A stretch of 64,000 nt of DNA, taken from assembly GCA_022495005.1 (NCBI GenBank), contig JAGYXB010001997.1:806001-870000 (forward strand), read 5' to 3'. Positions 25,770-36,559 of the stretch are shown here, piece after piece. The DNA is from Rhyacophila brunnea. Taxonomy: Eukaryota; Arthropoda; Insecta; Trichoptera; Rhyacophilidae. The position numbers and the translations under genes are program-made. Position 1 is the first letter of the stretch. The number at the start of each line of letters is the position of its first letter. Below the pieces are notes generated by a model that saw nothing but the letters and a program-made list of their open reading frames with translations, ran no database searches and was not told where the DNA came from.

Positions 25770-25920
25770 CTTTTAAACACCTCAGATATATTATACCCAC
25801 TAGAAAAAATCATATTTGATATAATATCTGAGGTATTTTAAAATTATGAATGTTAATGTTAATGTTAATGGAATGTTACATTCTCAAAATCTTGTGAATT
25901 ATTCGTTGAATAAAAGAAAT
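25770..25920 (+). repeat. SINE family B tail fragments, one inverted
   Basis: Starts with an inverted piece (CACCTCAGATATATTATACC, CACTAGAAAAAATCATATTT) that pairs with 26215-26260, followed by a tail in direct orientation (ATAATATCTGAGGTATTTTA ... GGAATGTTACATTCTC ... ATTCGTTGAATAAAAGAAAT). An (AATGTT)n run sits at 25849-25870. Confidence 0.65.
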
Positions 25921-25937
25921 GGTGTATTAATAATAAA

Positions 25938-26335
25938 ATTGTTAGCAAGTTCAAGTAGATGTTATAACTAAAATAATTGGCAAGAGCCGGGCATCGGTTA
26001 GTAATAATTAAGGTAATTAATATTCCTTGATTTCATACACAACAACCGATAGTCAATAATAACGCAATTTTATAAGCATTTTCATGTATATGACCTACTA
26101 TTTTAAATTGTTGCAATTAGATAAGAGGCTCTAGCATAATTGGCTAATGCACAGTTGGCGCGATACCAGTGGTTATACGGGTTCAAATCCCGTCGAGCAT
26201 CGTATTTTTTTCAAATATGATTTTTTCTAGTGGGTATAATATATCTGAGGTGTTTTCAAGTTATATATTATGTTTATGGAATGTTACATTCTCAAAATCT
26301 TATGAATTGTTCGTTGAATAAAGGAAATGGTTTAT
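25938..26335 (+). repeat. tRNA-like SINE family B, copy 1 (head type 1)
   Basis: A ~190-bp upstream body (AGCCGGGCATCGGTTAGTAA ... ATTCCTTGATTTCATACACA ... CAATAATAACGCAATTTTAT) is followed by a tRNA-like head. Box A is TAGCATAATTGG and box B is GGTTCAAATCC, in a perfect arm ACGGG/CCCGT (26123-26201). Then comes the family tail TATCTGAGGTGTTTTCAAG ... ATTGTTCGTTGAATAAAGGA. The acceptor stem no longer pairs well, so it is not a working tRNA. Copy 2 (35963-36363) is collinear throughout. Confidence 0.8.
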
Positions 26336-26599
26336 GAAATAAAAGAGTCTAGTTATCGAATTTGTTGTTATACTTAACAATGGTTTATGATAAGAGACTA
26401 ATATTATTTTTGAATTCGATCTTATTTATATATCGAACGAATGTCGTATTAAAATATAAACATTTTTAATAATCATTAATTTATTATGAAACATGCCCTT
26501 CATCCATACAAGGTGGTTCTGTAGAGAAATTCATAATATATTGAAATTTTTGCTAGATTAAAGTTTTGTGTGATGTATGTAATGAGTTATGTTCCTCCA

Positions 26600-26875
26600 T
26601 TTATTTTCATAATTTTTGTAATGGTCAGAATTCGATATTTCGTATGTTTTCAAATATTTTGTGAGATTTTTTAGGTTTATTTCGTATTTGTGTAGTCTGG
26701 GCAATATTGGGCAGTCGTTTATGACATGTCAGATGTTTTTCCGTCATAGGAACCGCAGCCATCGTCCTTCAATTATAATCTGTTTAGTTGTGCTCTTAGA
26801 GCTCCGTGACCTATTAATATCTGTGGGAGTTCGTGTGATAGTTTTATGATCTTGGTAAGTGACGGCGGAGTTGAA
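26600..26875 (-). pseudogene. LINE ORF2 C-terminal fragment
   Basis: The minus strand reads PPSLTKIIKLSHELPQILIG, HGALRAQLNRL, a stop, LKDDGCGSYDGKTSD, then in another frame HVINDCPILPRLHKYEINLK. This fits the usual ORF2 C-terminal pattern of a (R/G)HG..R..L.R..L...C.CG...T..H.V..CP finger. One stop and one frameshift at least. Confidence 0.6.
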
Positions 26876-26879
26876 AAAA

Positions 26880-27530
26880 TGTACGCCTTTTTTTACAACA
26901 TACGCTTTTGGTCATTTGAAGTGTTTGCATCTTAATCGGGCGTATCACGGGACCCTACGTTTGTGTGAAGCATTATTTTTTTATGACTAGGAATTTCTCA
27001 GGGGCAGTTACCCAAGACAGATCGCCATGAACTTAAATGTGCTTTGACTGACTTTACATGACTTTAAATTAAGAGTTCCTACCCATGGGAAAGTGGGGCA
27101 CGCATAGGCACAATATTAAAAAATGTAGTAAGTAACAAAAGTTAATACAAAACTGCCTAACATTTTAACTGAATAGATCATACAAGACAGTGAAAATAAA
27201 ATAAATTATAGGTAAATATTTATATATTTTATTAAATAACAACTGCATAACTTGCAGAATTGCACCGAAGGTGATTGCCGCACGGGTGCCAAACCAAAAG
27301 TATTGCTCCCTTATGTAAGTATATGTTTAATAACAATATAAAAGAAGAAGAAAAAAAGTGAAATAATTATTTAATTATTACTTATTTTTTACAGAAACGT
27401 TTTATCTATAATTCATTCGGAGACTAACCCGATTTAATGAAACTTTGAGAGAATGGTTTTTGGCATCTTTGATACATGAATCATAAATAGGAGATTTTGG
27501 ACATTTATATAAGATTTACTATTAAAACCT
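26880..27530. other. AT-rich sequence, no gene seen
   Basis: No gene. TACTATTAAAACCT at 27517-27530 duplicates the terminal repeat of the adjacent miniature element. Confidence 0.45.
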
Positions 27531-27533
27531 AGA

Positions 27534-27847
27534 CACCTTACTATTAAAACCTCGTAAGTCTGTTTGAGAAGAATGTTGAGGGGAAGGAAAAAACTTTTTA
27601 AAAACAATATTTTAAACACCTCTCTAATCGATGAATCTACTAACACTGGTTGTGAAATACGAGATTTTAATTACATGTTTGATCCCACATGACTTACGAG
27701 TTTTTAAAATTTGTCGATAGATGGACAACATATTAGTCTAAGGAACAGAGATTTTGATATGACTTTAAATGATTTTTTATTTAAATTTTGTCAAACAAAC
27801 TTCATTTTTCCATAATATCGGACTTACGAGGTCTTAATAGTAAGGTG
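27534..27847. mobile_element. TIR miniature element (family M2), copy 1
   Basis: The ends CACCTTACTATTAAAACCTC and, on the minus strand, CACCTTACTATTAAGACCTC form a ~27-bp terminal inverted repeat continuing GTAAGTC. Copy 2 is at 56301-56591 in the opposite internal orientation. No transposase. Confidence 0.82.
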
Positions 27848-27849
27848 AC

Positions 27850-28331
27850 GAAAATATATGTTCCGTCAATTTGATAATTTCTCCCCCTCGTTGTTGCATA
27901 ACCGTCTGAATACTGTGCACCCCTGACATCCACGTTTGGCATGGCTCTGCTGACGTGCACCATTCTTGTATGGTATAAGATAGATATTGAGGAACTTTGT
28001 GCTAGATGTATCCAATAAAATGCATTGGTAATTAACACGTTCGATTAAGTATAATCATGTTTATAAAACCATCAGCCATCTTGCGAGATTCATGTTTAGA
28101 TAGGTCGGGATTTGCATAATATTCTTGAAATACTTACATCGTAAATAATAGCAGAGTGCAAGATTGATAAATGATCAAAAATAGCAAATTCACTTTCATA
28201 GGATGTAACAATTAATTTTTAATCAGAAGATTTCTATGATAGATTAGATTAACTGTTATAATATTGACGTACAATCGCAGCCTTAAGAGAGAGAACATGG
28301 CCACATTGAGGGAGAGTGTCTATGTGTATAC
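27850..28331. other. Unassigned sequence, no gene seen
   Basis: The frame at 27802-28038 (minus) runs into the adjacent element and is not convincing. Confidence 0.45.
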
Positions 28332-28911
28332 CAGTGTCGAAGGGTGGAGATAGGCTGTTAAGATCCGCCATAAACAGTGCGTACAAAACTTTGTCAGTCA
28401 TACGTATTTGTTTTCATTTAACTAAGACAACAATTTGCAGATGGTGTAGGTTAGTTTTTAAAATTCAATTAAATCCTGCGAAAACCAAGCCATAATAATT
28501 ATTAGTAAAAAAATATTCATCTTTATACAAAATATCTAAAATTATGTCATTAAATCATACATAATTTTTAATATTTTACAGATACCTAGACAATTTTTTC
28601 ATCTATTATAGTTTCGTTTAGACAGGACATAATGAATTTAAAAAAATAACCAACAACATGCGTAATATGTATTCCTAATGCAATGAAAACAAATAAGTAT
28701 GAATGAAAAAGTGTATACAATTTTGTCGGATCACCCAAAGTATTTCCAAAACTATTAGGGTTTGGTTTAGGTAGGGGATTTGTAAAAACTAACCTACATC
28801 ATCTGTAAATTGTAGTCTAACTTCAATAAAAATAAAGACGTACGACTAACAAAGTTTAAAGTGCACTATTTATGGCGGATCTTAACAGCCTACTTCCACA
28901 CTTCACCAATG
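28332..28911. mobile_element. hAT-like non-autonomous element (family M3), full copy
   Basis: Left end CAGTGTCGAAGGGTGG and right end (minus strand) CATTGGTGAAGTGTGG, then TAGGCTGTTAAGATCCGCCA on both, give terminal inverted repeats of over 60 bp. The 8-bp flanks GTGTATAC (28324-28331) and GTGTATAT (28912-28919) match at 7 positions, as for hAT. No transposase. Partial copies occur at 33840-34251 and 61767-62127, whose right end CCCTTCGCCACTG suggests the family end is CAGTGGCGAAGGG. Confidence 0.85.
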
Positions 28912-29233
28912 GTGTATATACAATATTCCAATGGAAATGTTTAAAGTTAATTAACTTTTTATTAAATATGCAATAACATATACGTACGTACAAGATTAAA
29001 TAATAAAACCTTTTAAAGATAATACATAATTAATTCTTACAGCGCCAAAATCCCACTAGAAGTATTATTTTTTCTACAATTTTATCCAGGTAACACAAAA
29101 GTAATGAGAAGTGGATAACCTTCTGGGTGAGGCTGTAATAAGTAATAATTCATGAGTGTAAAGAAATATGGGATACATTACTTAAACACAATAGTTAAGT
29201 TAATAGTTAAGTCAATTTCAATAGTTAAGTGTG

Positions 29234-29692
29234 CAGTGACGTCCCGTGGGGGTAGGCAGATTGAGCGTCGCTTGGGGGCGGCAGTTACTGGAAGGGCGGC
29301 AAATCAGGGAGAATCATTCGGTGTATAATAAAAATAGATACAATTATTTTGATTACGTGTTGTACAATAATATCATAGTAAAAATGGTGTGAAAATAATA
29401 AATCTGTGTATTGCTAAATGGTACAAACCAAATGTGTCAGAAACATCAACCATATAAAACCTCAGCTCTGTTGATTTTTTAGTAAATTTCTAACTTATAT
29501 TGTGTTTATTTGCTTTTTATATTTAAATTCAATTTTGTATGTTTAAGTGGTATATATTTTGTTAGCATTGTATCCATACAACACATTTCTTAGATATTGG
29601 AGTCATGAAAGGGTGATAAAAAATACTTTATAAAAAATGGCGCGGCATTTTGGCGCTCTCTAGGGACGGCATTTTGTATAGGGACGTCACTG
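29234..29692. mobile_element. hAT-like non-autonomous element with perfect 8-bp duplication
   Basis: Ends CAGTGACGTCCC (29234-29245) and GGGACGTCACTG (29681-29692) are a perfect 12-bp inverted repeat, flanked on both sides by TAAGTGTG (29226-29233 and 29693-29700). A perfect 8-bp duplication plus a CAG-type end is the hAT signature. The interior has no transposase. It is a probable recent insertion. Confidence 0.92.
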
Positions 29693-29802
29693 TAAGTGTG
29701 TATTATACAAGTTTATAAACGAAATCTCGCTCATATTCTTTCACGATAATAATTATCAAAATTTGTTTAACCAAAAATTATTTTAATCGAAATTTAATGA
29801 GG

Positions 29803-30215
29803 TTGCCAGTATGGACACGGCGTAAGGCGACTGACTTCACATTTATATCTTATTAATCTGTTGTGTGATTTATTTAATACCTATATATATTATATATATA
29901 TTTCTGAGTCTGTTACAAGTTATGTATTTAGAATAAAATATTCGTTTGCATATTATTCTGTAAGACTGAGTGTATATTGGTAACGCCTTTCAAGTAAGTA
30001 TAACTGATATGTATAACGTAACTGAATGATTTTTATAGATGAATTTGCACTGATACAACAAAAAACCGACAAGTTGCAACACTTAAATAACTCAGTCACA
30101 AGTTATACACTGTAATTATTATTTAGTATTAGTATAAAAATTGCAATAGCGGCGTTGTCTTACGGCGAGTTATGTGAGGCGTAGGGAATGGTGACCGGTA
30201 GCTGGCAACACTGAT
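29803..30215. mobile_element. Possible TIR miniature element
   Basis: GTTGCCAGTATGGACACGGC (29810 on) and, near 30212 on the minus strand, GTTGCCAGCTACCGGTCACC, with GTAAGGCGAC / GCCGTAAGACAAC further in, suggest imperfect inverted ends. The match is patchy. Confidence 0.35.
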
Positions 30216-30718
30216 ACGCCCCGTCACGTATCAGCAACTCTAAAGCTTTTCTTAAATGGTCACTTGAAACATTTTAACGAATTTAAAAAAGCGTTTAAAA
30301 ATTAAGTTTGTCTATAAAAAAATAATTGATGACATACATTATTATTATGGTAGTAGTTTTCTATAACGTCATGTCATCATAATGTTCATAATATGAGTGT
30401 AGAAAATCAATCAATGTGTACAATTTGAAGCCTGTAAACATAATTCAATTCGGTAAATGTGCCGCGGATGCCGTCATGAGATTTTATAACTTTCTTTTTA
30501 AAACAAATCAAACCAAACCTAACCTTACCTAACATTACATAATATTACCTAATATAATCTTAGTTTGTGATAATGATGCATCACAATGTGTGAACATTTA
30601 AAAATTTTAATTAACAATAAATTATTGGATCGAAAAGCCTATGCGCCAACAGAAAAAGGTATTTATTATAATTATCTACATGAAATAAATTGTTTTCGTA
30701 AAAAAAGCTCATCTGCGG
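30216..30718. other. AT-rich sequence with degenerate CCTAA words
   Basis: At 30516-30554 AAACCTAACCTTACCTAACA then TTACCTAAT is a decayed telomere-like array. No gene supported; the 78-aa frame at 30586-30822 runs into the LINE tail. Confidence 0.4.
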
Positions 30719-31125
30719 CACAATTACTTTCAATTCAATTAAATTATTTTTTTAAACATATTGTAGACATTATCAATTATAAGTTTAAGACGTTTACAAT
30801 ACGACATGAAACACTATTGTAAAGAAGAAGAAAAAGTAATAAAAGCGGTAAAAATTAAAGTACATAATATAAAAAGAGAACATAATAAATAAACATACTA
30901 AAGCAATGAAAATACAATTATACATCTATAGAAGTTCAAAGAAGTACACCGAGTTTGCTAAGGAGACCCTATTTTAGGAATTTATAAAATAGCGTCTACC
31001 TAAACTCGCTCTCACGCAAGTGGAATATATCAACATCTGAAGCAATTTGGTTGAACATAGTTATCGCCCTCCCAATTGTCATTACCAGTGGCAGGTTGGT
31101 TCTGGTTAATTTGAAAAAATGCGAC
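30719..31125 (-). mobile_element. Jockey-like LINE, 3' end and last ORF2 codons
   Basis: On the minus strand the region begins with the end of ORF2 (AATGACAATTGGGAGGGCGA, equivalent to ...PIGTAITMFNKIAS), continues ATATTCCACTTGCGTGAGAG (IFRLRENEF equivalent), and ends with the shared 3' UTR (CATGTCGTATTGTAAACGTC). Strongly resembles 55558-55868. Confidence 0.82.
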
Positions 31126-31129
31126 GCCA

Positions 31130-31897
31130 AACTGTACTTCAACTTGACCCATCTGTATTCTACTTAATTAGAACAGAATTAACCAAAAATGTAACTAAAG
31201 CATTTCTCAAATTTCGTTACATATTGACTGCTGACTAGATAATTACTTTTTAATTACCACATTTAAATAGCACGCTAATTATATCAAATGTCCACCTAAT
31301 CGTTACGCGCTAGGTGCGTCTTTAGCGTCCAATGTATAATATTGGCGACTGGCTTTTGTGGGTTGGTTTGATTCAACAAGATACAAATAAAAGCTAATCG
31401 TTGCTGCGACGTCTCAGCAGTAATCTGCAGAACTAAAAATTCCACTAAGTTAATATATATTTCTAATGTGATATCATTAACATAAATACAAAAATATATG
31501 ATTTAACTCTGTTTTAGTAAATACTTTACATAGAGAAGGGATGAAAAATCTTTTCATATTAAAAGTAAGTAACCTATTTCAGAAACAACTGTAAAACTAA
31601 ATTTATATTTTAGAAACCACGCTAATGTATTATTATAGTAGTCTTATTCAGCATAATTTAAGAGTTTTTTATTCATGGTTATTTCATAATATACTACCTA
31701 CTTTTAATAAGGGCGATGCGTGCCCATGAAAATGTTCGTATAATATTATCTTAGTTTTTGTTCATTTCATTGATGATTAGATTTGGATAATAATTCTATA
31801 CTTAGTAATTTTTAGCTGTTCTACTAAATTTAGGTATATTAAAGAGATTCCTCGTTTACTTAGCTTACGATGATTTATTAAATGTGATTAAATACAT
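31130..31897. other. AT-rich sequence, no gene seen
   Basis: No coding or repeat signal that I can support. Confidence 0.45.
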
Positions 31898-32292
31898 TCG
31901 ACTGTATTTAGGAAAAAGGGCGTAACCCACGATTTTTTAAAAAGTGCTTTTATTAGATATTAACAATGTATACAACTAAATACACGTTCTATAAAAGAGA
32001 AGTAAGCCGCAAATGCCGAATTATTATCTTAATTCAGGTTTTAATTGAGAATATTTAATTTTTAATTTATGGAAAAAAGCATTTATCATCAATTTTAATA
32101 ATTTTTCTGTAATAACTTCTTTAATTATTATTAGATCGAAAATGTATTACACTTAATCATCAACCATCATGCACCCAATGTCTGTGCCTATTTAAAAAAA
32201 ATACTAAACTAAAAACTCTCAAAAAACGTTTTTTGCCTCTCCTGTAAAATTTGTTCAGTGAGGGTTATGTCCTTTTTCCTAAACACGGTCGA
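31898..32292. mobile_element. TIR miniature element (family M1), copy 2
   Basis: Ends TCGACTGTATTTAGGAAAAA and, on the minus strand, TCGACCGTGTTTAGGAAAAA; interior shares CTAAATACACGTT and CTCCTGTAAAATTTG with copy 1 at 23.4 kb. The TA flanks seen in copy 1 are not clear here (AT on both sides). Confidence 0.8.
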
Positions 32293-32296
32293 ATCA

Positions 32297-33440
32297 TTTG
32301 AAAAAACCTCAGATATATATCTGTTCTTCACTTAATATTCATCACAACATAGAAATTAATAGTGTCTTGAAAAGATTAAAATTACTATTATGAAAGTAAA
32401 GTGATAAAGTATACATACTTACTTTATATATAGATCACCATGTGAGAAAAATATGTGTCGTAAAATTATTTTTATATATGATTTTAAAAGTTAACAATCT
32501 TTATGACATAAAATATAGCTATGAACGAGGTTTTAATTTAATTTAAAAAAATATCAATCGATATAAAATTAATGCAAGTGTAGGTATCTTATTAAAATTA
32601 TTTATTTATATAGAACCAAGCTATGATGCTGTGACAGTTCCAATTATATTCTAAAAAATTCTATGATTGTTTTAATAAGAAAAATACGCTAAAACTACGA
32701 ATTTTCAAACATTGTGATGTCACTTTCTAAACTATTTTATCTATTATATTTTAATGATATAAATATTAATAAAATATAATGTAGTAATAAAAATTTGACT
32801 TCTAAAATACGCAAATTATTTGTAGTCAATTTTTAATAAAAAGCATATTTAAAGAATTTAGTTTGCTTATATAGGCACTTATGTGTTAATTATTTTAATT
32901 GAAAATTATTAATAAAATGTAGTTTTTAAATTTAATATACGTTGCCGGTAACCCTTAATATGCGTTTCATGCAATTGTAATATTAGGACTTGCTAATACG
33001 TCTATAAACCATTTAAATCAGATTTCATTGCCAATACAATGAATAGATATTACAATTAATTCAATCAAACAAGATGTGATCGTACAGCTGATTAAATATA
33101 CGATATCTTCTGTCAGCCATTGATTACTGCATAATATTTGTTCGCGACGTTCCGCATAGTGTGATGTGTCTATTAGTTATGCGTTCAATATTTCTTCTAA
33201 TGGGTTTTATAGACTGCACCCAGAGCAGCAATCGATAGTTGAACGGCAGCTGTATAATAACAAGGCGATGTCCTGTGTACAATATAACATTATAATATAA
33301 GTGAAGCATACTGCAATTCAATTTGTCTCTCTTGTGCGTTGCACAAATGCATATCAGAAGCAGGTAATGTGCAAATATTAAATGCAGTGAAGGAGAAATT
33401 CAAAAGCAATATCGATTATTATAAACATGTTTCTTTAACA
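32297..33440. other. AT-rich sequence, no gene seen
   Basis: The piece at 33060-33360 is less AT-rich (TTCGCGACGTTCCGCATAGT; CGATAGTTGAACGGCAGCTG) but I recognise nothing; the 65-aa minus frame there is not convincing. Confidence 0.4.
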
Positions 33441-34251
33441 TGCATAATTTTGAAAACACAAAATTAATCAAACCCTGCCTAAGCCAACCCATAATACTGC
33501 CCTCATAAGCACGTTTGTGTAAAAATTCTAGAATCATAAACAAAAAAACAGTAAACCAGCGTTTTTAAGCAAAAAACGCAGCAAATCAATAGATGTGCTA
33601 TGTTTTTGCTTATGAATCATTATTTACTGTTTTGTTGCTTCGAAAAACCTAACATTTTTGCAAAAGTAATGAACACATTATGATGATTTGTATATTACAA
33701 TAAATGATTTTCTGTTTATTTTGTTATATAATTATGTTCAGAATTTTATCTAGTATGTCACCTCATACCTACTTTAATTTTTCATTTTTTCCCATTAGCT
33801 GTGTTTTTGATTATGGGGGCAGAATAGTTTTGGTATGTTTTAGGCGTTACGACAAAATTGCGCACACTTTTTCATTCGTACTTATTTGTTTTCGTTGGAT
33901 TAAGAATACATAAATATTACACATATTGTTGGTTCATTTTTTTAAATTCATTAAGCCCTGCCTAAACCAAACTATAATAGATAACAATATTATTCTATCT
34001 ATAAAATATCCAAAGTTATGTATGATTTAATTGTATAGTTTTTAAATTTTTATAGATGGACGAGTATTTTTTTTACTATTATCTATTATGGCATGGTTTC
34101 GTAGGGTTTAATTGAATTAAAAAAAAAACTTACTATCAGCGTCTGTAAACTGTAATCTTATTTCAATGAAAACAAATACGTATGACTGACAAGATTTAGT
34201 ATGCACTATTTGTGGCGGATCTTAACAGTCTACCTCGACCCTTCGCCACTG
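33441..34251. mobile_element. hAT-like family M3, partial copy with interruption
   Basis: 33840-34251 matches the family: ATACGTATGACTGACAAGAT (34177 on), TGTGGCGGATCTTAACAGTC and the right end CCCTTCGCCACTG at 34251. A second piece at 33441-33500 (AATCAAACCCTGCCTAAGCC) matches the same interior. Between them, 33510-33690 carries unrelated sequence with its own inverted words (CATAAGCA / TGCTTATG), perhaps a nested insertion. The left terminus is missing. Confidence 0.6.
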
Positions 34252-34512
34252 TCAGGTACTATGCACACTCACCAATGGAAAATGTTCAACGTATACAAAA
34301 TATAGTTGCTACATGTATGTACAACATACAAAATGATTGCACAGTGACATTATTCCTATTCCTATTTTAAGTAAAGAATTTACCTACCCATTTGACAATC
34401 TGAAATATTGGAAATGAAAGACATTACTCGGTAGTATGCTACAGGCGCCATACTTAATTGCGACAAATTTTCAATAATGGCTCTTAATATTTTCAATTGA
34501 AATTTGTCGCAA

Positions 34513-34740
34513 TTTAGTATGACGTCTTTAGCATAGTGGTATACGTGCATCGTTGCGAAACCCGAGATATGCAGGTTCGATTCCTGCGGGGTGTCTACTT
34601 TTTTAAAAAAGATATTGTCTATTGGTTATAATATATTTTCTCAGAAGTGTTTTCAAAATTATGTATGTCCAATAATTGGAATGTTACAAACTTAAATCTT
34701 GTGAATTATTCGTTGAATAAAAAAATGGTTAATTAAATGA
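34513..34740 (+). repeat. tRNA-like SINE family B, copy with a different head (type 2)
   Basis: The tRNA-like head (34520-34597) has box A TAGCATAGTGGT, box B GGTTCGATTCC in the arm GCAGG/CCTGC, and an acceptor GACGTCT that can pair with GGGTGTC if one base is bulged. The anticodon stem is damaged. It is followed by the same tail as the 26-kb and 36-kb copies (GGTTATAATATATTTTCTCA ... TGTGAATTATTCGTTGAATA). The head differs from the other two and looks tRNA-Asp/Glu-like in box A. Confidence 0.75.
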
Positions 34741-34964
34741 ATAAGTTATGAACAATGAAGAAGTATAAAGACAATATTTTCCAGGAGATCAAGACTTTGA
34801 GAACCAAGATGCCACAATCAAAACATGCCCCAACCAAAATCAGTAATGGAAAATAGTGTAAAATAGGCTTAACTTTGTGCAACATCTAGAAGCAGTCATA
34901 TCCGGTATTATTTTTTGAAGTTGGTAATAAATATAAGGATTTGAATTGTAGGTAGTTTTGTTTC

Positions 34965-35015
34965 TGAGGGGTTCGGACCCGAAACCCCCCCCCCTCCTCC
35001 TTGTGTGCACGCCTG
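34965..35015. repeat. C-rich patch, possible hAT end
   Basis: GGGGTTCGGACCCGAAACCC, a run of ten C, then TGTGTGCACGCCTG. On the minus strand this starts CAGGCGTGCACAC, a plausible hAT-type terminus. No partner end was found. Confidence 0.35.
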
Positions 35016-35044
35016 CACCTACTCTATGATATTTTTCTATAATA

Positions 35045-35301
35045 TTTTAGGATAAACTCATCGTGGTAAGCCACTGCCTCCCATGCCTCACGCACACCGC
35101 GGTCACAAAGGATTACGCGGAGCAGGTTTTGTTGAGAGAATCGACATATTTGAAAATCAGAGGGCGTGGTTGTCGCAGCACTATTATTCCCCAGCACACT
35201 ACACTTGCCATGTTTAATTTCAGCGCAATATTTCGCGCTATTTTTTCAAAAAACAGAGCGTGAAATTTATTCGCAATGCGTAATCCCACGACTCGCCCCT
35301 G
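35045..35301. mobile_element. hAT-like non-autonomous element, degenerate left end
   Basis: On the minus strand the right end is CAGGGGCGAGTCGTGGGATT, a typical hAT terminus. The left end, AACTCATCGTGGTAAGCCAC, shows a weaker match. The interior is GC-richer than the surroundings (CCGCGGTCACAAAGGATTAC). Three overlapping short frames across it are not genes. Confidence 0.5.
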
Positions 35302-35962
35302 TGAACGACACATTTGTTACATATTATTTTAGAAGTAAAGCAATGTATAATATATTATTATAAACGCAATAAATATTTTATTCCTTATTCAAGTTTATTA
35401 TTAGTATTTAAATTAAATTTATTATCCATCTGGCATCTAATATAATATTGTCGATTTAAATATAAGTATAGTTAGTATGGAACATACATAAATTGAAAGC
35501 ACCTCAGATATTATGAATAAAAGAAATTGTTTATTAAGGGGGAGACGCATGCCAGCAGAGAACTTATCGGAAAAATACGAAGCTTGCAATTTTAGATTTT
35601 TTTATAATTTACAATTTTAACTGTATTAATTAATAAATATGTATCTGAAAACATTAAAAAGATTTTTTTTTTTAATTTAAAGATAAACTTACAATTGTAA
35701 AAAAATGTAATAAAATTTGAATTCGTTGCAGGGTCACATCTTATTATTACATTATATTTTATGGTCATATTATTATAATTAGAATTTAGTATATTAAGTT
35801 TTCAATTTTTCGTCGTTTAGATTTTTGACTAATTCATCGTTTTAATATTTTTTATATTTATTTTAGAAAACATCGATTTTTATAAAAATATAAATGTGTA
35901 TAACTTGAAATCTTTTTTATTTTTACCAAATTTTATTTTAGTTATGGTCCCAATATTGAAGC
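35302..35962. other. AT-rich sequence with a SINE B tail scrap
   Basis: At 35500-35540 CACCTCAGATATTATGAATA then AAAGAAATTG is a remnant of the family-B tail. Nothing else recognised. Confidence 0.45.
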
Positions 35963-36363
35963 TTTGTTAGCAAGATTAAGTAGACGTTTTAACTAAAATA
36001 TTTGGCGAGAACCGGGTGTCGGTTAGTAATTAAGGTAATTAATATTCCTTGATTTAATACACAAAAACCGATAGTCAATAATAACGCAATTTGATAAACA
36101 TTTTTATGTGTGTGACTTACTAGTTTAAATTGTCGCAAATAGATAGAAGGCTCGTAGCATAACTGGTTAATGCACAGTTGGCGCGATACCAGTGGGTATA
36201 CGAGTTCAAATCCCGTTGAGCAACGTATTTTTTTCAAATATGATGTTTTTTTGTGGGTTATAATATATCTGAGGTGTTTTCAAGTCATGTATGTTCAATA
36301 TATTATGAATTGTTACATTCTCAAAATCTTGTGAATTATTTGTTGAATAAAAGAAATGGTTTA
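35963..36363 (+). repeat. tRNA-like SINE family B, copy 2 (head type 1)
   Basis: Collinear with 25938-26335. The head (36148-36225) has box A TAGCATAACTGG, D stem GCAT/ATGC, anticodon-like stem GTTGG/CCAGT with loop CGCGATA, box B AGTTCAAATCC and five acceptor pairs (GCTCG with TGAGC). T33 is replaced by G, and three bases replace the usual single base before the anticodon stem. It is therefore a tRNA relic rather than a working gene. Confidence 0.82.
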
Positions 36364-36368
36364 TAGTA

Positions 36369-36557
36369 CAGACCTACAAACTTATCAGTAGAATGGCCAA
36401 AAATGGCACTACGAACTATCATATGACGCCATTTTGAAAATCATCGAATCGAATTGAAGTCATTCGAATGTCAGATTTTGTCCAGTTACGAGGCTTGATT
36501 GGGTAGTTTTCGAAAGTGGCTCCTCCATTCCATTCTTCATATAAGTTTGTAGGTCTG
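36369..36557. mobile_element. 189-bp TA-flanked miniature element
   Basis: Perfect 17-bp inverted ends CAGACCTACAAACTTAT / ATAAGTTTGTAGGTCTG, flanked by TA (36367-36368 and 36558-36559). It inserted within a few bases of the end of the SINE B copy. The ends are identical, suggesting a recent insertion. Confidence 0.9.
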
Positions 36558-36559
36558 TA

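Noticed and set aside
26123..26201. Functional tRNA gene
   Set aside because: Boxes A and B are good, but the acceptor stem does not pair, three bases replace the usual one before the anticodon stem, T33 is missing, and a collinear copy at 36.15 kb shows it is part of a repeat.
34520..34597. Functional tRNA gene (Asp/Phe-like)
   Set aside because: The acceptor needs a bulge and several G-T pairs, the anticodon stem has two mismatches, and a repeat tail follows directly.
35063..35363. Three overlapping 65-66 aa frames
   Set aside because: They lie in a GC-richer hAT-like element, and open frames on both strands follow from its composition.
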